This document shows positions 54,917-64,000 of a stretch of DNA of 64,000 nt, piece after piece; position 1 is the first letter of the stretch, and every line of letters starts with the position of its first letter. This DNA comes from Onthophagus taurus. Its lineage: Eukaryota; Arthropoda; Insecta; Coleoptera; Scarabaeidae. The translations under genes were made by a program, and so were the position numbers. The notes beneath the pieces were generated by a model. The model did not search any database, was not told where the DNA came from, and worked only from the letters and a program-made list of their open reading frames with translations. Location of the stretch: positions 25,613,501-25,677,500 of the forward strand of contig NC_091971.1 of the NCBI RefSeq assembly GCF_036711975.1. Reading direction: 5' to 3'.

Positions 54917-56537
54917 TGTGGCGGCTTTTCAACAAAACGACAACAACACAATCGAACCCCTTTTAAAAAAAATACAGATCTGCAACACCTCGGCTTCCCA
55001 GTGAAGATGGGGTGGGTTTGAATTTATAAGGCGCCACGCAGTTTCAGTTACAGATCGCTCTAACTGCGAAGAGGGCTGGAAGGGAAAAGGTTCGACAACA
55101 CCAACATATAACAAAACACAAAGAAATCGCGAAATCATATACCATATAAAAACAAATTTATTAAGGAAAAAAAAAAATATGGTAAAACAAAATATAAAGT
55201 ATATAAGTAGTAAATAAAATAACGGAGATTGTTCAAAAAAAAAATCCCGAATAATTAGGGGGGTAAAAGAGAAAGAAAATAATAATGAACTGAATGAAAC
55301 AAAATTAAAACAAACCTAAATAATGATCGCGACACGTCCCCGATTGACCCGAGCGCTCGATCAGGCGAACGGAAAAGAAAACAAAATCGAAATCAATACC
55401 GAAATTAATAACACCCCTAATAAATCCGATAACTTTACAAGAAAAATTAATTGACAATTAAAATGAGATAATAATAATAACGAACTGGTTTAAAGTGAAA
55501 TGAACAAAATGAACCAGTGAAGTTAACAAAAAAATTAAATGGTAAGTACAAAAGAAAATCTTACTTTATAAAAAAAATACAAAAGTATCTAACCACACTG
55601 ATATTCTTTTTGTATAAAAAGGAAAATTCTGACCTTTATTCCAAACTCTTTTGAACGAAGGATGATGACTTCACGATGACAACAATTATACGTAGATACA
55701 GCAACAAAATCCAGCAAACCTCCTTTGGAAACACTTGTTCGATGGTAAGTACAGGAAACTTGGGTTATGAAGATTCTAATTTACTTCTTTATTCCAGGTA
55801 GTACTTGTTTCCGGGATGGGAGTTTCCGAACTTATATAAGGAATAAGGCTCTCAGAAAAAAAAACCTCAAGGTGGTATGAGGTTTTAACCAGCAAAATGA
55901 ATAGTCTTTGTAAAAATGTGCAATAAATCCGGTGAAACCGTAATCGTTGAATAATTTCCAAACGAAAAATTAAAGGATTAATTAACTCAGATCCCGATAA
56001 ATACGGATATAAATCGATCCAAAATTCTACACAGAATTATACCAAAATGTCGACTTAAAATTCTTGTTAACCATCCAAACACTACAAAGGCTGGTTTCAA
56101 AAGAGGAAGAGTAAAATCGCGCACGGGTATTCATTTCCCAAGATTTTAACCAAAAAACTCGTTATAAAATCGCGCGGTGCCAAGAATTCAAAATCACTCC
56201 CTCCCTCTATTATTGACAGTCCGAACTTAAAAATGTAAACAAAATTCATGATAGTAATGAAGAAGAGAAAAAGAAAAGTTTTAAGGTTAAGATTTATTGT
56301 GTGATTGTAATGAAGGTAATGAAAAAGAAAAAGGCGTTTAAAATGAGCGAAAGGAAAGGATTTAAGAAAAGTGGTGAAAAGGAAAGGATTTTCAAGTGTT
56401 TCCAAGTTCGGCTTGCTGTAACAAAAAAACAAAAATTATAACAAGGTAAATAAACAAAATGGTATATAATTCCCCGACTTCTAACAATTACAGACAAATC
56501 ACAAGGAAATTCAATAACCTCGAACGGAACCGTTACA
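54917..56537 (-). repeat. 3' LTR of Gypsy B
   Basis: 1,621 bp, TGTGGCGG...CCGTTACA on the plus strand, followed by the polypurine tract. It is identical to 61714-63335 except for nine versus ten A near 55856-55864 and a G/A difference near 56049. The small frames in it are chance frames. A minus-strand AATAAA near 55155 could serve as the polyadenylation signal. Confidence 0.95.
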
Positions 56538-56547
56538 TTCCCCCCTT
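56538..56547 (-). other. Polypurine tract of Gypsy B
   Basis: AAGGGGGGAA on the minus strand, directly against the 3' LTR; the usual primer for plus-strand DNA synthesis. Confidence 0.85.
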
Positions 56548-57025
56548 ACAACAAGAAAGTTTACTCGTAAACTTTAAACTTTAGACAATCAACCCTAACA
56601 ACCAAAATCCAACCCAAAAATAAGTATATGCAACTATGGAACCAACCACCTGATCCACCTCGTGCCCATAGCCTTCAGGTCTTCGACATTCGGTCGGAAG
56701 GGAAAATAATAGAATAATAAATGAAAATACAGAGATATAGAAATCCATGAATACTATCAATAAGTCGCACAGTGATCACTCCAACCTCTGACATCCGTAA
56801 ACAAAAAAATAAAATAATAAAATGGGGGAATAGAAGGGAATAGCACTAAATGAAATAACTAGTTGTACCAAACAATCACAACCAATTAGGACAAAACACA
56901 CTCCGTAAGTTCCCAAGATGGACAGAACCAAAATAGAAACAGATGTACACGAAACGGAGACAGCCGGTCTTCTGGAGTAGTCTAAGGCCCCTGCCAGGTG
57001 AGCCAGCAAATCAAACAAGGAACAA
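56548..57025 (-). other. 3' untranslated region of Gypsy B
   Basis: About 480 bp between the pol stop and the polypurine tract. The only frame (56776-57042) is short and overlaps the pol end. There is no envelope-like gene. Confidence 0.6.
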
Positions 57026-60000
57026 CTAACCCGGGTCAACAAGGTAAGGCTTCAAATCCTTAGCGTGCCAAGTTCCAACATTATTACCCTCACCATCCCT
57101 CAACTCGTAAGTCCAAGGTGACAAGACCTTATAAACCGAATACGGACCTACAAATTTAGGAGCCAGCTTTGCCGAAAAATATTTAGATGCATTAGACAAT
57201 ACAAAGTTTCTCTTCCAAACCTTTTGGCCAACCATAAACTTATCGCTTCTCCTCCTCAAATTATACCGCCTCTCATTCACACCAGACGCCTGTGCAATGC
57301 GTTTCCTAACATCAGCAAATACCCTCGACAGATCTTCATTATCTAAGCTCCACTCACCATCACCCATGACTTTATCATACTGTTTCCCATTCAACACCAA
57401 CTCTCGACCCGTACATACGAAATGAGGTGTTAATTTCGTAACCTCGTGACGAGCGGAATTAATCGCGCAAGTTATTTTAGGAACACTCACATCCCATTTA
57501 CGTTGATCATCTTTGCAATACAAGGACAAAATTCTTTTAAGCGTACGATTCACTCGCTCTACAGGGTTAGCCTGAGGGTGATAATTGGCGTTAAACCTAA
57601 CAGAAACACCATACTGTTGAGTTAGTAAGTTCAATTTCCGGGATCTAAATTGAGGACCATTGTCACAAATAAGGGTTTTAGGAACTCCAAATTTAAGAAA
57701 GACTTCCGTCTCAAGTATCTGCGAAATCTTATCTGCGGTAGCAGTTCTTATGGGATAAGCAAGTACAAATTTACTGAAGTAATCGGATATTACGAAGATA
57801 AATTGATTACCTTTTCTCGAACGAGGAAGAGGGCCAACAAGGTCAATTGATATAAGTTGCCAAGGTCTATCACTATCTGGGGTACGAACGAACTTACCAG
57901 CTGGTTTAACATTCGGGATCCTATAAGAAGCGCACAACTCACATCCAGAGATATACCTTACCACGTCTGCCTTCATTTTAGGCCATATATAGAGCTCAGA
58001 AATTCTACCAAGAGTCTTGAAAACACCCATATGACCAGCGGTTTGAGAGTCATGAGAAAGAGCTAAAATCTCTTTACGAAAATCTCTTGGGACAACCCTT
58101 TTCCAAGGTTCGGAATTTCGTCCCAGAACAGATGACACTACATACTTATAAACCTCGCCATTCTCTACTCTAAATAAGGGGTGTTTAGCGGGAAAATTCA
58201 GAACTCTTTCTTTCAGCCTTCTATACCACACGTCAGAAGTATCAGAGAATTTCAATTCGGTCCTCTCTTGGATCGAATCGACGACCTCGAACGATCTCGA
58301 AAGTAAGTCAGGCACAACGTTCTCACAGCCTTTACGATGTTTAACGACAAAGTCGAATTGTTGCAATCTAATTGCCCATCTCGCGATACGCCCAGTAGGA
58401 ACTTTCAACTTTAAAAGCCAAAGGAGAGAATAATGATCAGTAACCACCGTGAACGGGACTCCCTCAAGATAAGGTTTCAGCTTTTCCGCAGCCCAAATCA
58501 CTGCCAAACACTCGCGTTCTGTGGCCGAGTAGTTACGTTCGGCCGGACTTAATGACCTACTCAAGTATACCACCACTTGTTCACCATCCTCACCAGGTTG
58601 CAACAACACGGCACCCAAACCAACACCAGAGGCATCCGTGTGCAACTCAAAAGGTAGCGAATAATCAGGACATCGCAAGATTGGAGCAGATACAAGCTTT
58701 TCCTTAATGATTCTAAAAGATCTTTCACATTCATCCGTCCATTCAACTGGCTTATTCTTTTTCAGCAGTTTCGTAATCGGAGAAATCAAAGTCGCGAACT
58801 CGGGAATAAAACGTCTATACCATGAAAAGGTACCAAGTATACGTCTAACATCTTTCTGACACTTAGGAACAGGAATCTTAAGCATGGCGTTAACCTTTTC
58901 AGGGTCTACATGAAGTCCGTATTTATCAACGACATAGCCAAGGTAACGCAATTCAGATCTGCACAACTTACATTTCTCCCAGCTGACCTTCAATCCAGCA
59001 GCGAGCAACCTCTCAAATACACTCGACAGAACCTCAAGATGTTTTTCAAAGGTATCGGTAACAATGACAACATCGTCCAAATAAACGAACACATTAGGTT
59101 CCAACTCAGGACCCAAGACCCTATCAACAAGCCTTTGCCAAGTGGCAGGAGAATTGTGCAAGCCAAAAGGCATACGTGTAAATTGATATAGCCCTCTACC
59201 GGGCACCGTAAAAGCAGTAAAAGCCTTAGAAGCATTCTCCATGGGGACTTGCCAAAAAGCAGACTTAATGTCCAGGGAAGACAAAAACTTTGCGTTCCTG
59301 AGTTTATCAAGAGTTGCGGAAATATACGGGAGCGGGTAACTATCACGTTCCGACACCGCATTCAGACGACGATAGTCAACACAGAATCGATATGTGTTAT
59401 CTTTCTTTTTCACTAACAGGATTGGGGAAGACCAGGCACTCGATGAGGGTTCGACAACGCCCTGCTCTAACATGATATCAAGTTCTTTATTAATGTGCTG
59501 CTGCATGACTGGAGAAACGGGGTAATAGCGTTGTTTAATGGGATCAGCTGAAGTTCTAATTACGTGACTCACCAAGTGAGTACACCCTAAACCGTCACCC
59601 ATTTTAGCTTTAAAAGAGTTAACCATGGTTTCCAAAAGTTGCTTATTAGAAGGGGACAAATCATCATCAAGAGAATCTATCTCGAAAACAGTCTCGTACG
59701 CGAAATTCCAAGAGTCATTTCTAAGGTCAGGCACTACTCCAACGGACTTGAAAAAATCAACACCCAAAATAAGGGTTTGGGGAAGTGTAGGTATCACCAA
59801 CATGTCAATAAGGGTAATTCTGTCCCTCAAAGTAACCGGAACCGTAACCACACCCAAACTCTCAACCAATTGTCCATTAGCTATTCTGACCGAAGAACTA
59901 ACGCGACGACAATGAAATCCTAAATCGGACACGACTTTCCATCCCACACCTCCTAATATAGTTCTAGAGGCACCAGTGTCTAACAAACCTAGTAACTCTC

Positions 60001-60148
60001 TACCTAATATCGATATTTTCAGATAAGGCCTTTCATCCTTCTTACAACTATCTAAAACGAACTCCAACACGGAAGAAATCCTATCAGCCGGTTTTTCGTC
60101 TTCAATGTCAACTAGCCGACGACCTAGTGACGACGATTGGCATTTCCC
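57026..60148 (-). CDS. pol: Gypsy B pol polyprotein (protease-RT-RNase H-integrase)
   Basis: Carries out all enzymatic steps of retrotransposition. There is no ATG start; the frame is entered by -1 frameshift at 60148-60142. Numbering from the first GTG at 60070 (1,014 codons): protease DTGA at 31-34; RT with LDIKSAFWQ near 267 and YLDD at 330-333; RNase H with FELHTDASG (Asp 479), a Glu near 520 and Asp 545; integrase zinc finger His 673, His 680, Cys 710, Cys 713. The integrase core has Asp 743, Asp 803 and Glu 838, and the GPY/F module KFVGPYSVYKVLSPW is near the end. No chromodomain follows. Every catalytic residue is present and there are no internal stops. Confidence 0.97.
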   Translation of the reverse strand, partial: GKCQSSSLGRRLVDIEDEKPADRISSVLEFVLDSCKKDERPYLKISILGRELLGLLDTGASRTILGGVGWKVVSDLGFHCRRVSSSVRIANGQLVESLGVVTVPVTLRDRITLIDMLVIPTLPQTLILGVDFFKSVGVVPDLRNDSWNFAYETVFEIDSLDDDLSPSNKQLLETMVNSFKAKMGDGLGCTHLVSHVIRTSADPIKQRYYPVSPVMQQHINKELDIMLEQGVVEPSSSAWSSPILLVKKKDNTYRFCVDYRRLNAVSERDSYPLPYISATLDKLRNAKFLSSLDIKSAFWQVPMENASKAFTAFTVPGRGLYQFTRMPFGLHNSPATWQRLVDRVLGPELEPNVFVYLDDVVIVTDTFEKHLEVLSSVFERLLAAGLKVSWEKCKLCRSELRYLGYVVDKYGLHVDPEKVNAMLKIPVPKCQKDVRRILGTFSWYRRFIPEFATLISPITKLLKKNKPVEWTDECERSFRIIKEKLVSAPILRCPDYSLPFELHTDASGVGLGAVLLQPGEDGEQVVVYLSRSLSPAERNYSATERECLAVIWAAEKLKPYLEGVPFTVVTDHYSLLWLLKLKVPTGRIARWAIRLQQFDFVVKHRKGCENVVPDLLSRSFEVVDSIQERTELKFSDTSDVWYRRLKERVLNFPAKHPLFRVENGEVYKYVVSSVLGRNSEPWKRVVPRDFRKEILALSHDSQTAGHMGVFKTLGRISELYIWPKMKADVVRYISGCELCASYRIPNVKPAGKFVRTPDSDRPWQLISIDLVGPLPRSRKGNQFIFVISDYFSKFVLAYPIRTATADKISQILETEVFLKFGVPKTLICDNGPQFRSRKLNLLTQQYGVSVRFNANYHPQANPVERVNRTLKRILSLYCKDDQRKWDVSVPKITCAINSARHEVTKLTPHFVCTGRELVLNGKQYDKVMGDGEWSLDNEDLSRVFADVRKRIAQASGVNERRYNLRRRSDKFMVGQKVWKRNFVLSNASKYFSAKLAPKFVGPYSVYKVLSPWTYELRDGEGNNVGTWHAKDLKPYLVDPG

Positions 60149-61407
60149 GAAGACCTCCTATTACCATGGGGACATTTAGGACAATTTTTTGTAGTAAAAC
60201 CCTCATTTCCACACTTAAAACAATGCAGTCTCTTGGGACTAGGACAACCACGAGCCATGTGACCCAAAACTCCACAATTGAAGCACTTAACAGGACTTGA
60301 CTCAACCGCAGAAAAATCTGAACTTTGGGGGTAGCTCAAGCAACCTAAATAAGCTAATTCGGGTTCCAAAGTCTTATTGCGAATTTTAGGGGGCTGAAAT
60401 TCCTTTACCGCGCGCCTAGACTCCTCTAACTGCTTACACTTGACCTTCAAATCAGAAACCGTATCAATAGTGTGAAGAGCTAGTTGGGTTTGAAAATAAG
60501 GTAAGAGGTTCTTACGGATAAGTTTAACCTTCGCCTCCTCGGAAAGTGGACAAGTGAGTCTACCGAATAAACCTAACATATTGGCGACGTAGATTGCAAT
60601 AGGCTCTCGCTCACCCTGGGTTCTGTGTCGTATCTCATCCAACAGTTGTTCGTTGTAGTCGGAAGGTAAAAATTCACCCCTCAATAACACCTCTAATTCT
60701 CCCCACGAGCTAACTTCATCCCTGACAGAACGATACCAAAGTAAGGCGGGACCCTCAAATAAATCAAGAGCCGACACAAAAACTTCTCGAAGAGAAACAC
60801 CTCGAGCTGCGGACAATTCATGTACTCGCTCTAAAAACGCTCCCACCGAAATACCCGTCCTTCCGGAAAATTTAAGGCCCCATTTATGTACGGGAATAGC
60901 CTTAGAAGACATCAAGGGTGGAGGACTAGTTGTTACAGGGGTAGACGAAGCAGCGCCCCCGCCTAAAGATACGTTCAGGGATCTTTCAAGGGCTTCTAAC
61001 TCAATTGGCCTAGAAACGGAAGCAATGGCCTTCGTTAACCTATCCTTCAAAGACAAAGCCTCACGGAGAACAACGGCACGATCCTCACATAATTCACTCA
61101 TACGCCTTATTCGCCCCAAAACATGCCAAATCTTGGTTTCAACCTTCTTAGCATTCTTAGATCGAAAATCATCTAACAATGTGGTAATTTCGGCCAGTTT
61201 GTCCCTAACCGCTAACAAATCTTCCTCTTCTGTGTAAGGGTTATCTGGGTAATCGTTGACCAAATCAGGGTTAAGTTTCTCCTTCTGTAGTAAAGAAGCA
61301 AACAACCTACGCATCTCATCGACACTAGAGGGATCCAAACCTTGGACAGTAAATTCATAACTCAATTCTTCCTTAGAAAGGTAATTAACCGTGACTTTAA
61401 GAGCCAT
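60124..61407 (-). CDS. gag: Gypsy B Gag
   Basis: 427 aa from ATG 61407 (MALKVTVNYLSKEELSYEF). The open frame continues upstream to 61608 only through non-ATG codons and the 5' leader. The N-terminal part is helical with an RMSELCEDRAVVLREAL-type coiled stretch. The capsid region includes HKWGLKFSGRTG, ALLWYRSVRDEVSSW and IRHRTQGEREPIAIYVANM. The C-terminus has a canonical CCHC knuckle (CFNCGVLGHMARGC) and a second knuckle (CFKCGNEGFTTKNC) in which Phe stands in place of His. It binds and packages the element RNA. The frame is intact, unlike gag A. Confidence 0.93.
   Translation of the reverse strand: MALKVTVNYLSKEELSYEFTVQGLDPSSVDEMRRLFASLLQKEKLNPDLVNDYPDNPYTEEEDLLAVRDKLAEITTLLDDFRSKNAKKVETKIWHVLGRIRRMSELCEDRAVVLREALSLKDRLTKAIASVSRPIELEALERSLNVSLGGGAASSTPVTTSPPPLMSSKAIPVHKWGLKFSGRTGISVGAFLERVHELSAARGVSLREVFVSALDLFEGPALLWYRSVRDEVSSWGELEVLLRGEFLPSDYNEQLLDEIRHRTQGEREPIAIYVANMLGLFGRLTCPLSEEAKVKLIRKNLLPYFQTQLALHTIDTVSDLKVKCKQLEESRRAVKEFQPPKIRNKTLEPELAYLGCLSYPQSSDFSAVESSPVKCFNCGVLGHMARGCPSPKRLHCFKCGNEGFTTKNCPKCPHGNRRSSGNANRRH
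60142..60148 (-). promoter_or_regulatory. Predicted -1 ribosomal frameshift heptamer (gag/pol B)
   Basis: G_GGA_AAT in the gag frame, 15 nt before the gag stop. The -1 frame from here reads into pol and is closed only by a stop shortly upstream. It is identical in sequence and position to the site of element A (1420-1426). Confidence 0.75.
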
Positions 61408-61630
61408 CCTAAAAGGGTTGATCTCTCCTGAACCCGAGAAGAGATTGGTCAAATCGAAAACAGGGAACCGAAGAGTCGAAATAATTGGAATGGAATTAAG
61501 ACACAAACCGAAGTCACTTTGTGTCCTCGATACAAATAAGGGTTCCGATAAAATTAAGAACTTCCAAGACAATACAACAAGGGCTCCCAAAACGATATGG
61601 GTCTCCAAAACAATAGGGGACTTTTAAAAC

Positions 61631-61690
61631 AATATGGCCCTCCAGAACAATATGGCCCTCCAAAACAATATGGCCCTCCAAAACAATATC
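61631..61690 (-). repeat. 18-bp tandem repeats in Gypsy B leader
   Basis: AATATGGCCCTCCAAAAC units start at 61631, 61649 and 61667, with a degenerate fourth at 61685 and looser copies upstream to about 61575. They lie between the primer binding site and gag. Confidence 0.85.
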
Positions 61691-61708
61691 GCCCCACGTT
61701 GGGCGCCA
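61691..61708 (-). other. Primer binding site of Gypsy B, tRNA-Lys (CUU)
   Basis: Full 18-nt complement of the 3' end of tRNA-Lys(CUU), five bases inside the 5' LTR; the same sequence as at 2879-2896. Confidence 0.92.
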
Positions 61709-61713
61709 AAATT

Positions 61714-63335
61714 TGTGGCGGCTTTTCAACAAAACGACAACAACACAATCGAACCCCTTTTAAAAAAAATACAGATCTGCAACACCTCGGCTTCCCAGTG
61801 AAGATGGGGTGGGTTTGAATTTATAAGGCGCCACGCAGTTTCAGTTACAGATCGCTCTAACTGCGAAGAGGGCTGGAAGGGAAAAGGTTCGACAACACCA
61901 ACATATAACAAAACACAAAGAAATCGCGAAATCATATACCATATAAAAACAAATTTATTAAGGAAAAAAAAAAATATGGTAAAACAAAATATAAAGTATA
62001 TAAGTAGTAAATAAAATAACGGAGATTGTTCAAAAAAAAAATCCCGAATAATTAGGGGGGTAAAAGAGAAAGAAAATAATAATGAACTGAATGAAACAAA
62101 ATTAAAACAAACCTAAATAATGATCGCGACACGTCCCCGATTGACCCGAGCGCTCGATCAGGCGAACGGAAAAGAAAACAAAATCGAAATCAATACCGAA
62201 ATTAATAACACCCCTAATAAATCCGATAACTTTACAAGAAAAATTAATTGACAATTAAAATGAGATAATAATAATAACGAACTGGTTTAAAGTGAAATGA
62301 ACAAAATGAACCAGTGAAGTTAACAAAAAAATTAAATGGTAAGTACAAAAGAAAATCTTACTTTATAAAAAAAATACAAAAGTATCTAACCACACTGATA
62401 TTCTTTTTGTATAAAAAGGAAAATTCTGACCTTTATTCCAAACTCTTTTGAACGAAGGATGATGACTTCACGATGACAACAATTATACGTAGATACAGCA
62501 ACAAAATCCAGCAAACCTCCTTTGGAAACACTTGTTCGATGGTAAGTACAGGAAACTTGGGTTATGAAGATTCTAATTTACTTCTTTATTCCAGGTAGTA
62601 CTTGTTTCCGGGATGGGAGTTTCCGAACTTATATAAGGAATAAGGCTCTCAGAAAAAAAAAACCTCAAGGTGGTATGAGGTTTTAACCAGCAAAATGAAT
62701 AGTCTTTGTAAAAATGTGCAATAAATCCGGTGAAACCGTAATCGTTGAATAATTTCCAAACGAAAAATTAAAGGATTAATTAACTCAGATCCCGATAAAT
62801 ACGGATATAAATCGATCCAAAATTCTACACAGAATTATACCAAAATATCGACTTAAAATTCTTGTTAACCATCCAAACACTACAAAGGCTGGTTTCAAAA
62901 GAGGAAGAGTAAAATCGCGCACGGGTATTCATTTCCCAAGATTTTAACCAAAAAACTCGTTATAAAATCGCGCGGTGCCAAGAATTCAAAATCACTCCCT
63001 CCCTCTATTATTGACAGTCCGAACTTAAAAATGTAAACAAAATTCATGATAGTAATGAAGAAGAGAAAAAGAAAAGTTTTAAGGTTAAGATTTATTGTGT
63101 GATTGTAATGAAGGTAATGAAAAAGAAAAAGGCGTTTAAAATGAGCGAAAGGAAAGGATTTAAGAAAAGTGGTGAAAAGGAAAGGATTTTCAAGTGTTTC
63201 CAAGTTCGGCTTGCTGTAACAAAAAAACAAAAATTATAACAAGGTAAATAAACAAAATGGTATATAATTCCCCGACTTCTAACAATTACAGACAAATCAC
63301 AAGGAAATTCAATAACCTCGAACGGAACCGTTACA
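61714..63335 (-). repeat. 5' LTR of Gypsy B
   Basis: 1,622 bp; near-identical partner of 54917-56537. It holds the promoter of the element (minus strand); I did not find a convincing TATA box. Confidence 0.95.
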
Positions 63336-64000
63336 GATATTCAGGCGCCAAATGACATCTTGGAGCATGTTGGAGATAAAAAACAAAATGTGCCCAAAAC
63401 GTGATATTATGACGTTATACGCCGTTTTGAGCCATGTTTGAACTTTCATCACTTTCGGTTCCGATAATTCTGTTGACCATATTTGTGATATTCAGGCCTC
63501 AAATGACATCTTGGAGCATGTTGGAGATAAAAAACAAAATGTGCCCAAAACGTGATATTATGACGTTATACGCCGTTCTGAGCCATGCTTGAACTTTCTA
63601 TCACTTTCGGTTCCGATAATTCTGTTGACCATATTTGTGATATTCAGGCGCCAAATGACATCTTGGAGCATGTTGGAGATAAAAAACAAAATGTGCCCAA
63701 AACGTGATATTATGACGTTATACGCCCTTTTGAGCCATGTTTGAACTTTCTATCACTTTTGGTTCCGGTAATTCTGTTGACCATATTTGTGATATTCAGG
63801 CGTCAAATGGCATCTTGGAGCATATAGGAGATAAAAAACAAAATGTGTCCAAAACGTGATATTATGACGTTATACGCCGTTCTGAGCCATGTTTGAACTT
63901 TCTATCACTTTCGGTTCCGATAATTCTGTTGACCATATTTGTGATATTCAGGCGCCAAATGACATCTTGGAGCATGTTGGAGATAAAAAACAAAATGCAC
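63336..64000. repeat. 152-bp satellite array, right block
   Basis: Starts with the GATA target duplication and continues in the same monomer phase as 54916. About 4.4 monomers are visible. One lacks a base ('tttcatcac' near 63446). The monomers near 63800-64000 share private variants with those near 44440-44640. Confidence 0.97.

Larger units (their letters stand above)
54917..63335 (-). mobile_element. Ty3/Gypsy LTR retrotransposon B, complete, 8,419 bp
   Basis: Complete minus-strand element. In element order: 5' LTR (63335-61714), tRNA-Lys primer binding site, leader with 18-bp repeats, gag, pol in the -1 frame (protease, RT, RNase H, integrase with GPY/F module), polypurine tract and 3' LTR (56537-54917). 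There is no envelope gene. Both ORFs are open throughout, and the LTRs differ by only one base and one A in a homopolymer by my comparison, so insertion is recent. Flanked by GATA on both sides. Confidence 0.97.

Noticed and set aside
56097-56497. 111- and 67-codon frames in the Gypsy B LTR (and their copies at 62895-63295) as a possible env or accessory gene
   Set aside because: Present identically in both LTRs, Phe/Leu-rich low complexity, no envelope motifs, and overlapping frames.

Overview
The window is nuclear DNA of an animal, most likely an insect. It has eukaryotic features throughout: short GT-AG introns of 51-60 nt, AATAAA signals, tRNA-Lys-primed LTR retrotransposons, a Polinton/Maverick and a large tandem satellite. 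No ordinary host gene is visible. Everything is satellite DNA or mobile elements inserted into it. I cannot name the species.

Layout: (1) 1-4622, the 5' half of a minus-strand Ty3/Gypsy element (A): pol running off the window edge, a gag with one frame break, a tRNA-Lys primer binding site and a 1.72-kb LTR. (2) 4623-10997, a 152-bp satellite array of about 42 monomers. (3) 10998-29454, an 18,457-bp Polinton with 446-bp terminal inverted repeats (TIRs) and a GACGTT target duplication lying cleanly inside the satellite. (4) 29455-54916, about 167 more monomers with several higher-order repeat domains (9-mer, 12-mer, 5-mer, 3-mer). (5) 54917-63335, a complete and very young minus-strand Ty3/Gypsy element (B) with 1.62-kb LTRs and a GATA target duplication. 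(6) 63336-64000, the satellite again.

The Polinton carries the full virus-like set: protein-primed family B DNA polymerase (plus strand; one intron and one frame break), RVE integrase with chromodomain, A32-type packaging ATPase, double-jelly-roll major capsid protein, penton-like minor capsid protein, adenain-like protease and a phospholipase A2-like capsid-associated protein. It also carries a DUF8207-type protein, two paralogues of an uncharacterised family, and several unrecognised genes. Only polB is on the plus strand; all others are on the minus strand. Each TIR holds a TATA-like box facing inward, so the left TIR probably drives polB and the right TIR the first minus-strand gene. The outer TIR is a long imperfect hairpin packed with AGGTCA half-sites that match the FTZ-F1/ERR-type nuclear receptor consensus.

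The most interesting signal is in the capsid module. The protease frame has no upstream ATG, but opens in the -1 frame of the PLA2-like gene exactly at a classical slippery heptamer (A_AAA_AAC) directly before the PLA2 stop codon. This predicts a PLA2-protease fusion made by ribosomal frameshifting. Both Gypsy elements share a different -1 slippery heptamer (G_GGA_AAT) in frame at their gag/pol junction. A Polinton gene whose start codon is assembled by splicing, an exon duplicated together with its 60-nt intron, and the satellite's higher-order structure are also worth a second look.
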